A DNA stretch of 64,000 nt, taken from Clostridiales bacterium. Lineage in GTDB: Bacteria; Bacillota; Desulfotomaculia; Desulfotomaculales; VENG01. A program made the translations under genes and the position numbers. The notes under the pieces were generated by a model that was given only the letters and a program-made list of their open reading frames with translations, made no database searches and was not told the DNA's origin. Each line of letters begins with the position of its first letter. Position 1 is the first letter of the stretch. This document shows positions 9,386 through 16,761 of this stretch, piece after piece. The DNA lies in assembly GCA_016278505.1 (NCBI GenBank), contig JADQBQ010000028.1, forward strand, positions 31,032 to 95,031. The letters run 5' to 3'.

Positions 9386-9895
9386 ATGACGTCATCTAAT
9401 ATGAAGGGTGATGGTTATGGAAAAAAAGTGCGGGATTTAATGACGCCGTTGGAAAAGGTTCCATGGGTAGACCTTGGTGATGATATGGGTGATACCATTC
9501 ACTTGCTTTATAATTTCCGTCAAGATTGCCGGAGTTGTAATTCAGCAGTTGTCAGTAGTGATGACAAGGTGGTAGGCCTTTTGACCATGAGGAGTATGCT
9601 GGAAGCTTTGGAGCCCAAGGCGTTTAACGTTAACCAGTGGTCGGTGCCCGTATTCTGGAGTGGGCTTTGGACGGAACAGGTCAAAAAACTTAATTCCAAA
9701 AAGGTAAGCGATATCTTTGTGCCTGTAAAAATGGTAGGTGTGCACGCTGATGGCTGTTTGATGAGGGCTGTTTACTGTTTTAATAAAACAAAAATGCCCG
9801 CGCTGGCTGTCTTAGACGGTCCTAATGTAATTGGTGTCCTAGAGGTCCCGGTTATATATGAGGAATTGTTGAGAAACGGGCAGCAAAACATCTAA
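9386..9895 (+). CDS. CBS-pair protein 1 with FWSG linker
   Basis: Predicted 169-residue cytoplasmic protein with two CBS domains, a module that usually binds adenine nucleotides and senses energy state. The halves are joined by a linker with the motif VFWSGLWT that recurs in four other CBS proteins in this window. The start is uncertain: the ATG at 9386 has GGGG just upstream and 9401 is an alternative. A well-placed ATG at 9417 is out of frame by one base within a seven-A run. The gene sits behind a consensus sigma-54 promoter and 24 bp ahead of CBS2. The ligand and target are unknown. Confidence 0.8.
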   Translation: MTSSNMKGDGYGKKVRDLMTPLEKVPWVDLGDDMGDTIHLLYNFRQDCRSCNSAVVSSDDKVVGLLTMRSMLEALEPKAFNVNQWSVPVFWSGLWTEQVKKLNSKKVSDIFVPVKMVGVHADGCLMRAVYCFNKTKMPALAVLDGPNVIGVLEVPVIYEELLRNGQQNI

Positions 9896-9919
9896 CTGGA
9901 ATCCTAGGAGGGATTATGT

Positions 9920-10423
9920 ATGTCGTGGGAAAAAAGAGTGGAGGATATAATGGAATCTCTGCCGGCGGCAGAAGTGCAACCGGATAGCCAGTTGCGTACA
10001 GTCTTGAACATTATTTCTGAGGCTGAGGGAAAAGGCAAGTGTAACCCTACGGTTTTGGTCCGGGAAGGCGATTTGATATTAGGGACAGTAAGTAGCTCCG
10101 ATATCTTGAGTGCTCTTCAGCCTCGCTACACTAAGGGACGTATGAAGATGGAGATATTTTGGGAAGGTCTCTTAACCGAACAATGGCATAAGATAGCTTG
10201 CCGAGCAGTAACAGATGTTATGAAAACGCCGGTGATAGTAGATGCGAATGATACCTTGATGAAAGCTAGTCACAAAATGACTAAACATAATGCTAGCGTG
10301 GTGTTAGTAGCAGATTTAAACCGCATAGTGGGTGCTGTCTCTGTAAAAGGGTTGTTCCGTGAATTGAATACCATAAAAGGTGAAAAGCAGGCAAGTATTA
10401 TGGCAAGTGCAGGATCAATGTAA
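9920..10423 (+). CDS. CBS-pair protein 2 with FWEG linker
   Basis: 167 residues, two CBS domains separated by the linker EIFWEGLLTEQWHK. Begins MSWEKRVEDIM, closely matching the N-termini of CBS3 and CBS4. An excellent ribosome binding site (TAGGAGGGATT) precedes the ATG. It lies 24 bp after CBS1 and about 110 bp before uspA1 in the same direction, so the three probably form one sigma-54-dependent unit. A sensor or regulatory subunit role is inferred from the family; no effector domain is attached. Confidence 0.85.
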   Translation: MSWEKRVEDIMESLPAAEVQPDSQLRTVLNIISEAEGKGKCNPTVLVREGDLILGTVSSSDILSALQPRYTKGRMKMEIFWEGLLTEQWHKIACRAVTDVMKTPVIVDANDTLMKASHKMTKHNASVVLVADLNRIVGAVSVKGLFRELNTIKGEKQASIMASAGSM

Positions 10424-10532
10424 ATTCCTCAAGTTTTCTTGTATTCTAAGGTATTTACCATAGAACAAAAATAAGTTATTATTAACTTGAATTTGGTAAA
10501 CCACAAGGCAAGAGACTAAAGGGGGAATTTTA

Positions 10533-10988
10533 TTGATTACCGACCGCATTCTAGTTCCAACTGACGGTTCCGAACAATCGCTGAGAGCGGCAAAGAAGGC
10601 AGCCGAATTAGCTAAAGCAAATGATAATTCAGATGTGAGAGTTATTAGTATAGATAGCGTCCCCAATAGGTTTGTTGAACGGCACCTTTATTGGGTAGCC
10701 GGCGACAAAGGTGATCAGGGTAAGCACATTGAAGATATGTTTGCCGAAGAGCGCAACAGAATATTAGATGAGACAGCATCGATCTTTAAAGAAGTGGGTA
10801 TAAAAGTTGAGTGTGATAGCGATACCGGTAATCCTGCCGAAAAAATCTGTGATTATGCTGGCAGAAATAATATTAATTTGATAGTAATGGGGACCAGTGG
10901 AAAGAGCAATATTGGTGAAATAGTTTTGGGCAGTGTCAGTAATAAGGTGCTTCACCTATCTCCTTGCCCAGTACTTCTGGTTAAGTAA
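10533..10988 (+). CDS. Universal stress protein, UspA family (copy 1)
   Basis: 151-residue UspA-fold protein with the ATP-binding signature GTSGKSNIGEIVLGSVS near the C-terminus and the N-terminal ILVPTDGSE strand. The TTG start at 10533 lies behind AAGGGGGAATTTTA. It is paralogous to the UspA at 13567-14016, sharing HLYW/DLYW, GNPAE and the CPVLLVK end. Such proteins usually act as nucleotide-binding stress or energy sensors. Placed after two CBS genes and before a kinase-receiver pair, it fits a signalling cluster. Confidence 0.9.
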   Translation: MITDRILVPTDGSEQSLRAAKKAAELAKANDNSDVRVISIDSVPNRFVERHLYWVAGDKGDQGKHIEDMFAEERNRILDETASIFKEVGIKVECDSDTGNPAEKICDYAGRNNINLIVMGTSGKSNIGEIVLGSVSNKVLHLSPCPVLLVK

Positions 10989-11014
10989 TTGGCTCCTTTA
11001 TTGAAATAATAAAT

Positions 11015-11051
11015 CGCCAGATTCAGTACTAATAGACCTTCTGATCTGGCG
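11015..11051 (+). terminator. Hairpin after uspA1
   Basis: CGCCAGATTCAG (11015-11026) pairs with CTGATCTGGCG (11041-11051) with one bulge. Only TAAAATTT follows, so it is a weak terminator. Confidence 0.5.
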
Positions 11052-11068
11052 TAAAATTTCATCATAGT

Positions 11069-11098
11069 AAGTGATTGTGAGTGCTTTCGCAATTACTT
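11069..11098 (+). promoter_or_regulatory. 12-bp hairpin in the leader of the kinase gene
   Basis: AAGTGATTGTGA (11069-11080) pairs with TTCGCAATTACTT (11086-11098) with two G-U pairs. The pairing is better in RNA than in DNA and there is no T-tract. It ends just before the ribosome binding site of the kinase at 11116, so an effect on translation is possible. Confidence 0.35.
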
Positions 11099-11115
11099 AA
11101 AGGGAGAAATTTATA

Positions 11116-12609
11116 ATGATAATCCTAGGCAGAAGAGGGTTACGGTTTCAAATATTGTTACTTTTAACATTCATTTTAATAGTACCGGTGCTGGTAATGT
11201 TATACGACCTCTTTTTTGCTAGTAAAAGCGACGAGGTGGTACTAGAAAATCGAGAAAGATATTTAAGCGAAATAATGAATGAAATGGCATCCGGGTTAGA
11301 GTACAATGAAGATGAAACACCGCGGCAACTAGTGAATTCATTCACTCAAGAGGCCGGCTATTTGGTCAGGGAAAATAAAGGTGTTCGCCTGGGCATTTAT
11401 ATAGTAGAGAATGAAAAAATGTATATAGAGGGATTTTTACATGAATATCGAAAACTGACTAAACAAGAGCAAATAGAACGAGAAAGACGCATATCCGGAG
11501 AAGTGTCAGCCGGGATTCAATCCGTACTGGCTACCGGTGAGAAAATTGTCAGAGTAGGGCGTACCTGGGACGATGAAATATTGGAGTGTTTGCGCCCGGT
11601 CAGAGTAAAGGGAAAAATCGTGGCGGTGGTATGGGCGGAGCAGATGATGCATCCTATCTTCGCTAAAAGCTATAATTTTAGAATGGTTACACGTTATACC
11701 ACTCTGGTTATCTTTTGTTTTAGTTTATTTTGTGTTGTAGCCGTGGTGCTTAACCTTACGCGGAATATAAATACAATCAAGGAAGGTTTAGAAAGCCTGG
11801 AAGCGGACATAGATTTTCGGTTGGAGCCCCTTCCGGGGGAGATGGGCCAAATAACCACGGCTATTAATAATATGGGTGAGGGCTTAGCTGAAAGAGAACA
11901 ATTAAAAGAAAAACTCAGGCAAAATGATTTCCTGGCTGCGCTGGGTAGGCTGGTGACTGGAATAGCACATGAACTACGCAATCCGCTGGGAGTATTAATG
12001 GCTACGGTAGAGGTGATGGAAGAAGATTTACAAAACTGTGACGGCATCAAGGATTATGCAGAACGTATCAAAAAGCAGGTGGACCGTCAAAGTAAGACTG
12101 TAAATGGATTATTAGATTTCGGGCGGCCTGATGACGGTATGCTGGAAAAACTGGACTTAAATGAATTGCTGCTTAATGTTATGGATTTCGCACAACCATT
12201 ATTGCAAAAGAGTAATGTGGATATATCTACTCATTTGGAGCAAAGCCTTCCCCATGTAGTCGGCAGTGCAGAAAAATTGCAGCAGGTCTTTTTAAACCTC
12301 ATTATAAATGCAATTCAGGCCATGCCTTCCGGTGGGTCTATAATCATTACTTCCGGCAGTACCGGAGAAGAAGTGTTTGCTACTGTAAATGATACGGGTA
12401 AAGGAATCCCTGAAAACGATTTAGAGCATATATTTGAACCATTTTACACCACTAAAGATGGTGGAAGCGGCTTGGGCCTGTCCATAAGTAATCAGGTGGT
12501 CAGAATTCACGGAGGGCGGATTATTGCTCGCAGTACCCCCGGTAAAGGGACAGAAATGACGGTATGCCTACCATTTTTAATGAAAGGAGAAATAAAGCAT
12601 GAAGCCTAA
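11116..12609 (+). CDS. Sensor histidine kinase (membrane, HAMP-HisKA-HATPase), copy 1
   Basis: 497 residues. N-terminal membrane segment (about residues 9-31), an extracytoplasmic sensor region to about 195, a second membrane segment (TTLVIFCFSLFCVVAVVL), HAMP, HisKA with the phospho-accepting His at about 285 in GIAHELRNPLG, and a HATPase domain with N, G1 (DTGKGIP) and G2 (GGSGLGLSIS) boxes. It is homologous over its whole length to the kinase at 32402-33946, including the VLVMLYDL signal region. It overlaps the following receiver gene by 11 bp, so kinase and receiver are a coupled pair. The signal is unknown. Confidence 0.95.
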   Translation: MIILGRRGLRFQILLLLTFILIVPVLVMLYDLFFASKSDEVVLENRERYLSEIMNEMASGLEYNEDETPRQLVNSFTQEAGYLVRENKGVRLGIYIVENEKMYIEGFLHEYRKLTKQEQIERERRISGEVSAGIQSVLATGEKIVRVGRTWDDEILECLRPVRVKGKIVAVVWAEQMMHPIFAKSYNFRMVTRYTTLVIFCFSLFCVVAVVLNLTRNINTIKEGLESLEADIDFRLEPLPGEMGQITTAINNMGEGLAEREQLKEKLRQNDFLAALGRLVTGIAHELRNPLGVLMATVEVMEEDLQNCDGIKDYAERIKKQVDRQSKTVNGLLDFGRPDDGMLEKLDLNELLLNVMDFAQPLLQKSNVDISTHLEQSLPHVVGSAEKLQQVFLNLIINAIQAMPSGGSIIITSGSTGEEVFATVNDTGKGIPENDLEHIFEPFYTTKDGGSGLGLSISNQVVRIHGGRIIARSTPGKGTEMTVCLPFLMKGEIKHEA

Positions 12610-12976
12610 TATTTTGATTATTGATGACGAGCCTGAAATGTGTTGGGCTGTTGCCAAGGCCATGGAGATGGAAGGCTTCACGGCTATTACTGCCAACGGA
12701 GGCCAAGAAGGTCTGAAGATATTCTCAAGCGAAAAAATTTCAGTAGTTTTAGTAGATCTGAAAATGCCGGATATGGACGGGATAGAAGTAATTAAAGAGT
12801 TAAGGCATGTCGATCCTGAAGTGCCCGTGGTATTGATCACAGGACACGGAAGCATGGATGTGGCCCACGAGGCACTGTCGGAAGATGCAACCGGCTATAT
12901 CATTAAGCCGTTTCGTATGGCAGCTCTTAGAGCAACAGTGAAAAAAATGATTAATGAGTTAGAGCTGCAAGATTGA
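12599..12976 (+). CDS. Single-domain response regulator (CheY-like receiver)
   Basis: 125 residues consisting only of a receiver domain: acidic pair D9/D10, phospho-acceptor D53 in VVLVDLKMPD, conserved K in YIIKPF near 103. It has no DNA-binding or enzymatic output. It overlaps the kinase gene and is its likely partner. Its sequence is close to the receiver of the NtrC-type regulator at 33946 (both have PEMCWAV/EHMCWAL after the acidic patch), so it may act as a phosphate sink or cross-talk partner. That is inference. Confidence 0.93.
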   Translation: MKPNILIIDDEPEMCWAVAKAMEMEGFTAITANGGQEGLKIFSSEKISVVLVDLKMPDMDGIEVIKELRHVDPEVPVVLITGHGSMDVAHEALSEDATGYIIKPFRMAALRATVKKMINELELQD

Positions 12977-13031
12977 CGGAAGTTTGTAATGTTTTAAATA
13001 TTCTGGATTCAGCGAGGTCTTAATAATTTAC

Positions 13032-13060
13032 TTGACACCATTACGTTCATTTGCTAGGTT
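13032..13060 (+). promoter_or_regulatory. Sigma-A promoter with extended -10 (TTTGCTA type)
   Basis: TTGACA (13032-13037), 17-bp spacer, TAGGTT (13055-13060) preceded by TTTGC. The same TTGACN-N12-TTTGC-TANNTT layout recurs at 14032, 17922 and 18714. It drives the leader and the first DUF2292-like gene. Confidence 0.65.
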
Positions 13061-13113
13061 TAATTTATCAAATATTCCGTGGATAAAGAATTTAGTTTAG
13101 AGGAGATACCTTT

Positions 13114-13149
13114 GTGAACGTAAAAACAATCACACGCCCAAGTATTTAA
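13114..13149 (+). CDS. Possible 11-residue leader peptide
   Basis: GTG at 13114 preceded by AGAGGAGATACC, reading VNVKTITRPSI then TAA at 13147-13149. It lies in the leader between the promoter at 13032 and the DUF2292-like gene at 13199. The ribosome binding site is good, but so short a frame could be chance. Confidence 0.3.
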   Translation: MNVKTITRPSI

Positions 13150-13198
13150 TTGCTTAAAATCACTGCGGCAGCATAACCACGGGAAAGAGGTGAAGTTT

Positions 13199-13444
13199 TT
13201 GGATGTAAAGGGAATTTCCAATATAACTAACCGGGAAAAAAAATTAATACTTTTCCTGCGTCAAATGGGTTGGGGTGAGGTGAGGATTAGAGTTGAAAAT
13301 GGGCAGCCGGTGGTAATTTACGAAGCGATTAGGACAGTCCGCTTGGAGGAAAAATCCAATGGCAACAAAAAAAATTCAAAAGACCGGGTTGTAAAACCAC
13401 TGGAGGAAATAGCGGAAAACACCTTTGGTGAAAATATTAATTAG
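13199..13444 (+). CDS. Small DUF2292-like protein 1
   Basis: About 81 residues from the TTG at 13199 (AGAGGTGA five bases upstream); a GTG at 13190 is the alternative. The core REKKLILFLRQMGWGEVRIRVENG continues into QPVVIYEAIRTVRL and matches, as I recall, the uncharacterised DUF2292 family. It is one of three paralogs here (13199, 14206, 14608), followed by a charged variable tail. The TAG stop (13442-13444) overlaps the first bases of switch-like leader element E1. The function is unknown; small, basic and duplicated next to the RNA elements, it is a candidate nucleic-acid-binding regulator. Confidence 0.75.
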   Translation: MDVKGISNITNREKKLILFLRQMGWGEVRIRVENGQPVVIYEAIRTVRLEEKSNGNKKNSKDRVVKPLEEIAENTFGENIN

Positions 13445-13518
13445 CCGAATCGAACAACGAAAGGCTGTTATACTGTTTAATTTATCAAGCAATTAATCGG
13501 TATAACAGCCTTTTTTTT
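13443..13518 (+). promoter_or_regulatory. Leader element E1: antiterminator-like hairpin overlapping a terminator
   Basis: AGCC (13443-13446) can pair with GGCT (13463-13466), enclosing UCG-AACAA-CGA. GGCT is also part of the terminator arm AAGGCTGTTATAC (13461-13473), which pairs perfectly with GTATAACAGCCTT (13500-13512) followed by eight Ts. The two folds exclude each other. It separates DUF2292-1 from uspA2. Confidence 0.75.
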
Positions 13519-13566
13519 AATAGACAGTAATGAAAGATTAAAACTTTGGGAGGTGCGAAAGGGATA

Positions 13567-14016
13567 ATGAATAAAATTCTAATCCCCATAGATGGCTCGG
13601 AGTATTCCATGCGTGCGGTTAAATTTGCTGCGGAGTTCATTGCCTTAAAACCGGAAGTTAAAGTAGTGGTTTTTTCTGTGGATAGGTTGCCACAACAATT
13701 CATGGTTAGGGATTTGTACTGGGTGTCCTCTGACATCGGAGAAAGTGTAAGACACATTCAGGAGGTATTTGCCGAAGTGCGTGAGGCCAATTTTAAAAAA
13801 GCGGCTGCTTATTTTAACCAAAAAGGGCTAAATGTGCAATGTGACTATACTTTTGGTAATCCCGCCGAAGAAATTACCCACTACGCCGGTAAAAATGGTG
13901 TTGACATGATTATAATGGGTACCCGTGGTTTGAGTTCTCTGAAGGAAGTATTCCTGGGTAGTGTCAGCCATAAGGTGCTCCAGCTGTCCACATGTCCTGT
14001 GCTGTTGGTTAAATAA
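13567..14016 (+). CDS. Universal stress protein, UspA family (copy 2)
   Basis: 149 residues, start ATG at 13567 behind GGGAGGTG (an in-frame TTG at 13546 precedes the ribosome binding site and is rejected). ATP-binding signature GTRGLSSLKEVFLGSVS; N-terminal ILIPIDGSE. Paralog of the UspA at 10533. It lies directly downstream of element E1, so its transcription would depend on read-through of the E1 terminator. A role in energy or stress sensing is inferred from the family. Confidence 0.9.
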   Translation: MNKILIPIDGSEYSMRAVKFAAEFIALKPEVKVVVFSVDRLPQQFMVRDLYWVSSDIGESVRHIQEVFAEVREANFKKAAAYFNQKGLNVQCDYTFGNPAEEITHYAGKNGVDMIIMGTRGLSSLKEVFLGSVSHKVLQLSTCPVLLVK

Positions 14017-14031
14017 AAAGCAAAAAAACTA

Positions 14032-14060
14032 TTGACATGATTGCAGAGGTTTGCTAATTT
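14032..14060 (+). promoter_or_regulatory. Sigma-A promoter (TTTGCTA type) for DUF2292-2
   Basis: TTGACA (14032-14037), 17-bp spacer, TAATTT (14055-14060), with TTTGC before the -10. Predicted start near 14067. Confidence 0.75.
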
Positions 14061-14077
14061 ATAGATGACAAATAATT

Positions 14078-14091
14078 GTGAAGTCAATCAC
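14078..14091 (+). promoter_or_regulatory. CRP/FNR-type dyad at about +11
   Basis: GTGA-N6-TCAC, in the wider context TTGTGAAGTCAATCACTA. The same dyad lies at a similar distance downstream of the promoters at 29184 (minus), 30762 (minus) and 30877 (plus). A downstream position suggests repression. Confidence 0.5.
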
Positions 14092-14111
14092 TAATAAGAC
14101 TAAAAATGTAT

Positions 14112-14180
14112 GGCTGAATCGAACAACGATAGGCCGCTATTGCTTCGAGGTTGAAAGCAATGGCGGCCTATTGTGTTTTA
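14112..14180 (+). promoter_or_regulatory. Leader element E2 (antiterminator/terminator)
   Basis: GGCT (14112-14115) pairs with GGCC (14132-14135, one G-U) around AUCG-AACAA-CGAU (14118-14130). The terminator arm 14131-14143 pairs with 14157-14169 (13 bp, one G-U), followed by ATTGTGTTTT. It precedes DUF2292-2. Confidence 0.8.
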
Positions 14181-14205
14181 AACTAGAGCAAAGGAGAGAA
14201 GAGAC

Positions 14206-14406
14206 ATGTCAACTATAGATTTGAGTAACAGGGAAAAACAGCTGTTGGCGTTCCTCCGGCAACTTAGATCAGGAGAAGTTAAAATTAGAATAGAAAATGG
14301 CCAGCCGGTAGTTATTTACGAAGCTATTAACTCACGGGCACTGGAAGATTACCCCTCGGAGCAAGATGACTTTGACAAAGAAAGCCGGGGCCAAGCAAAG
14401 TCTTAA
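14206..14406 (+). CDS. Small DUF2292-like protein 2
   Basis: 66 residues, ATG behind AAAGGAGAG. Core NREKQLLAFLRQLRSGEVKI then GQPVVIYEAI, clearly paralogous to the proteins at 13199 and 14608, with a short acidic C-terminal tail. It has its own promoter (14032), dyad (14078) and leader element E2, and is followed by an intrinsic terminator and then element E3. I do not know its function; no catalytic motif is visible. Confidence 0.8.
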   Translation: MSTIDLSNREKQLLAFLRQLRSGEVKIRIENGQPVVIYEAINSRALEDYPSEQDDFDKESRGQAKS

Positions 14407-14417
14407 GGTTAAACTTG

Positions 14418-14490
14418 GCCGGCATACTATACCGTAATACCTGACATGCGGGGAAGGTTCCGGGCTGAGGTGTGTCGGCTGTTTTTTTTA
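14418..14490 (+). terminator. Terminator after DUF2292-2
   Basis: GCCGGCATAC (14418-14427) pairs with GTGTGTCGGC (14470-14479) with two G-U pairs, followed by eight Ts (14482-14489). Confidence 0.7.
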
Positions 14491-14504
14491 AAAATAAATA
14501 ATTA

Positions 14505-14560
14505 GGCTGAATCGATTAAAGATAAGCCGGTACCTATATTTAGGTATCGGCTTATGGTTT
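14505..14560 (+). promoter_or_regulatory. Leader element E3 (antiterminator/terminator)
   Basis: GGCT (14505-14508) pairs perfectly with AGCC (14525-14528) around AUC-GAUUAAA-GAU. The terminator arm 14524-14536 pairs with 14541-14553 (13 bp, one G-U). No new promoter is visible between the preceding terminator and E3, so E3 seems to sit inside the E2 transcript. Confidence 0.75.
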
Positions 14561-14607
14561 AGGTGCATTTATTAATACTTAAAAACTTTTATAGAGGGGG
14601 AATTTCA

Positions 14608-14823
14608 GTGCATCTCGCGGATATGACACCTCAGGAGGAAAAACTGATAAAATTTTTGCGACAGGTTGGATGGGGGGAGGTGAGGTTGCGTGTAAGTGAA
14701 GGGCAGCCGGTATTGATCTACGAGGCAATACGCACGCACCGCTTGGAAAAGGCTGAGCAAAATAAGCAGAAGAAAAGAAATTCCGGGCAAAAGGAAAGAA
14801 CGAGAGTTTGGCGGGCTCAATAA
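14608..14823 (+). CDS. Small DUF2292-like protein 3
   Basis: 71 residues from the GTG at 14608, preceded by AGAGGGGGAATTTCA; the longer frame from 14563 overlaps the E3 hairpin region and has no ribosome binding site. Core EEKLIKFLRQVGWGEVRLRV then GQPVLIYEAIRTHRLEK, closest to DUF2292-1. The C-terminus is strongly basic (QKKRNSGQKERTRV), consistent with nucleic-acid binding, though that is inference. E4 and a DASS transporter follow in the same direction. Confidence 0.78.
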   Translation: MHLADMTPQEEKLIKFLRQVGWGEVRLRVSEGQPVLIYEAIRTHRLEKAEQNKQKKRNSGQKERTRVWRAQ

Positions 14824-14870
14824 GTCTGCTCACCGCCGCTGCATTGGCTTCTAAACTTCATAACCTTTAG

Positions 14871-14931
14871 GGCTAAATCGATTAACGATAAGCCGTCGTC
14901 CTACTTCAGGGGTGACGGCTTTAAATTTTTA
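14871..14931 (+). promoter_or_regulatory. Leader element E4 (antiterminator/terminator) before DASS1
   Basis: GGCT (14871-14874) pairs perfectly with AGCC (14891-14894) around AUCG-AUUAA-CGAU (14877-14889). The terminator pairs AGCCGTC (14891-14897) with GACGGCT (14914-14920), with inner CCT/AGG, followed by TTAAATTTTT. Confidence 0.8.
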
Positions 14932-15022
14932 TAAAAAGGGGGTGATATGGAAGGCCTAGTTATAGAAAGGACTCATTCTACAATTGATAAGGAAAGAAAG
15001 TATTATTATAGGGGGTGTCCAC

Positions 15023-16648
15023 ATGAGTGATTTACAAAACACAACTGCTGTGCCGGAATTGTCAGCAGGATCAGGTCTCAGTGAACTATCCAAATGGTCC
15101 TGGTGGGTAGGTGTACCCGGGCAGCGGCCGCTTCTAATTCTGGCATTATTCATTTTCTTTACTACAATGGTGTTGATGCCGGTACCGGGTAGCATGCTTT
15201 CTTTAATGACGGAGCAGGATCCGTTGGGAGCATCGCTCAAATCAGGAACTCACACATTCGTGGATTCTTATAACAAGTTAATGGGTTCAAGCCTTACCGC
15301 AACGGAAGTGGCGCAACAGGCAAAGGTATGTGTGGCCCTGCTTTTTACAGCTGCACTTTGCTGGGGAACTGAAGCTATTCCCCTGGGAGCCACCAATATT
15401 CTGGTAGGTGTCATTCTGTATTTGTTCACCATATTGCCAATTAACGATATAGGTAAAGCGTACTTGAAAGATGCAGTATGGTTCATTGCCGGTGTGCTGG
15501 CGGTGGCCGGGGGCGTATCGTTGACGGGCCTGGACCGGCGGATTGGTTACCTTCTCTTAGGGCGCATAAAGGGTCTGGGAGGATTCGTTTCAGTATTTTT
15601 TGTAACGCTGGCGATAGCAGCCGGTTTTTTCTCGGAGCACGCGTTGGTAGCCTTATTATGCCCGGTTCTGCTGCTGGTGTATAAGGCAGGGTGCAAAAAA
15701 ATGGACGTCAAACACAGTAAGCATCTGGCTGTCCTGCTTTTCCTGGGTATATGTTTTGCCGCTAATGTAGGCGGTTCAGGTTCTCCCGCCGTGGGCGGAC
15801 GTTCTGCGATAATGGTAGGCTATTTCAGCGGTTATAACATGCCCATCAGTTTCGGGCAATGGATGATGTACGGTCTGCCCATTGTACCTATTCTGGCATT
15901 GGCCATGGGTGCGTACCTCTTTTTTATAGTACGGCGCAAAATCCCTATAAATATTAACATTTCCGAAATCATGAAGGAAAATGTAGAAGGAATTGGTCCC
16001 ATGCGTGGTAAGGAATTACGTATGGCCGTACTTTTTGGACTGCTTGTGGTGCTGTGGGTGTTTTTCAGTGACTCTTATGGGCTGGGTGGAACTACAGCAA
16101 TAGTGTGCTTGCTGATGCTTCTTTCCCGGATCATGACGTGGAAGGAAATGCAAAACAGGGTGCCCATTGATGTGGTGCTGCTCTATGCCGGGGCATGCGC
16201 CATGGGAGTGGCGCTGAAAAGTACCGGTGGCGCGCTGTGGGTGGCCCGCTCCTTCCTGGATCTGCTGCCCCAGGCTATCACCGAGGGAGGTGCCATTGTA
16301 ATTGCGGTGAGCTTATTCACCACACTTATTACTAACTTCATGAGTGACGGGGCAGCTGTGGGAGCAATTGGACCGGTGGTTCTGCCCATGGCGGCTATGG
16401 CCGGGGTTCACCTCTGGAAAGTGGGTTTGGCCTGCGCCTTCAGTTCCTCCTATGCCCATGCCATGGTGGTCGGTACCGTAAATAATGCTATTGCTTATAG
16501 TATGGCCAGAGATCCTGAAACAGGGGACCCGCTGTTGTCCGTTACGGACTTTATAGTCTACGGCTTCCCGGCCATTATTATCTCACTGGCAGTTCTGTGG
16601 GGGGTAGCATTCTTCGGATACTGGAATTTCCTGCCCTGGCCTTCTTAA
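15023..16648 (+). CDS. DASS/SLC13-family anion transporter 1
   Basis: 541 residues, about 12 membrane segments. ATG at 15023 behind AGGGGGTG (a frame open from 14984 lacks this). Conserved DASS features include GGSGSPAVGGRSAIMVGY in the first half and TNFMSDGAAVGAIGPVVLPM with GTVNNAIAYSM in the second. Family members import dicarboxylates or sulfate with sodium; beside sat-apr-qmo, sulfate is an attractive substrate but this is inference. It is paralogous to the transporter at 25851-27290. Controlled by E4; a strong terminator follows. Confidence 0.88.
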   Translation: MSDLQNTTAVPELSAGSGLSELSKWSWWVGVPGQRPLLILALFIFFTTMVLMPVPGSMLSLMTEQDPLGASLKSGTHTFVDSYNKLMGSSLTATEVAQQAKVCVALLFTAALCWGTEAIPLGATNILVGVILYLFTILPINDIGKAYLKDAVWFIAGVLAVAGGVSLTGLDRRIGYLLLGRIKGLGGFVSVFFVTLAIAAGFFSEHALVALLCPVLLLVYKAGCKKMDVKHSKHLAVLLFLGICFAANVGGSGSPAVGGRSAIMVGYFSGYNMPISFGQWMMYGLPIVPILALAMGAYLFFIVRRKIPININISEIMKENVEGIGPMRGKELRMAVLFGLLVVLWVFFSDSYGLGGTTAIVCLLMLLSRIMTWKEMQNRVPIDVVLLYAGACAMGVALKSTGGALWVARSFLDLLPQAITEGGAIVIAVSLFTTLITNFMSDGAAVGAIGPVVLPMAAMAGVHLWKVGLACAFSSSYAHAMVVGTVNNAIAYSMARDPETGDPLLSVTDFIVYGFPAIIISLAVLWGVAFFGYWNFLPWPS

Positions 16649-16655
16649 GCACTCA

Positions 16656-16690
16656 AAATAAAGGCCCCATCAAGGGGCCTTTATTTTTCT
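16656..16690 (+). terminator. Strong intrinsic terminator after DASS1
   Basis: AAATAAAGGCCCC (16656-16668) pairs with GGGGCCTTTATTT (16674-16686), followed by Ts. Confidence 0.9.
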
Positions 16691-16700
16691 TCCCAAAGGG

Positions 16701-16744
16701 TTGACATTATTGCCTATTTCTGATCTAACTACACTACATATAAT
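16701..16744 (+). promoter_or_regulatory. Possible promoter of the bactofilin-like gene
   Basis: TTGACATTATTGC at 16701 matches the start of the promoter at 17922 exactly, but its -10 is poor at 17-bp spacing; TATAAT at 16739-16744 is too far from this -35. The gene starts at 16762 behind a run of Gs. Confidence 0.35.
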
Positions 16745-16761
16745 TAAAGGGGGGGGGTAGG

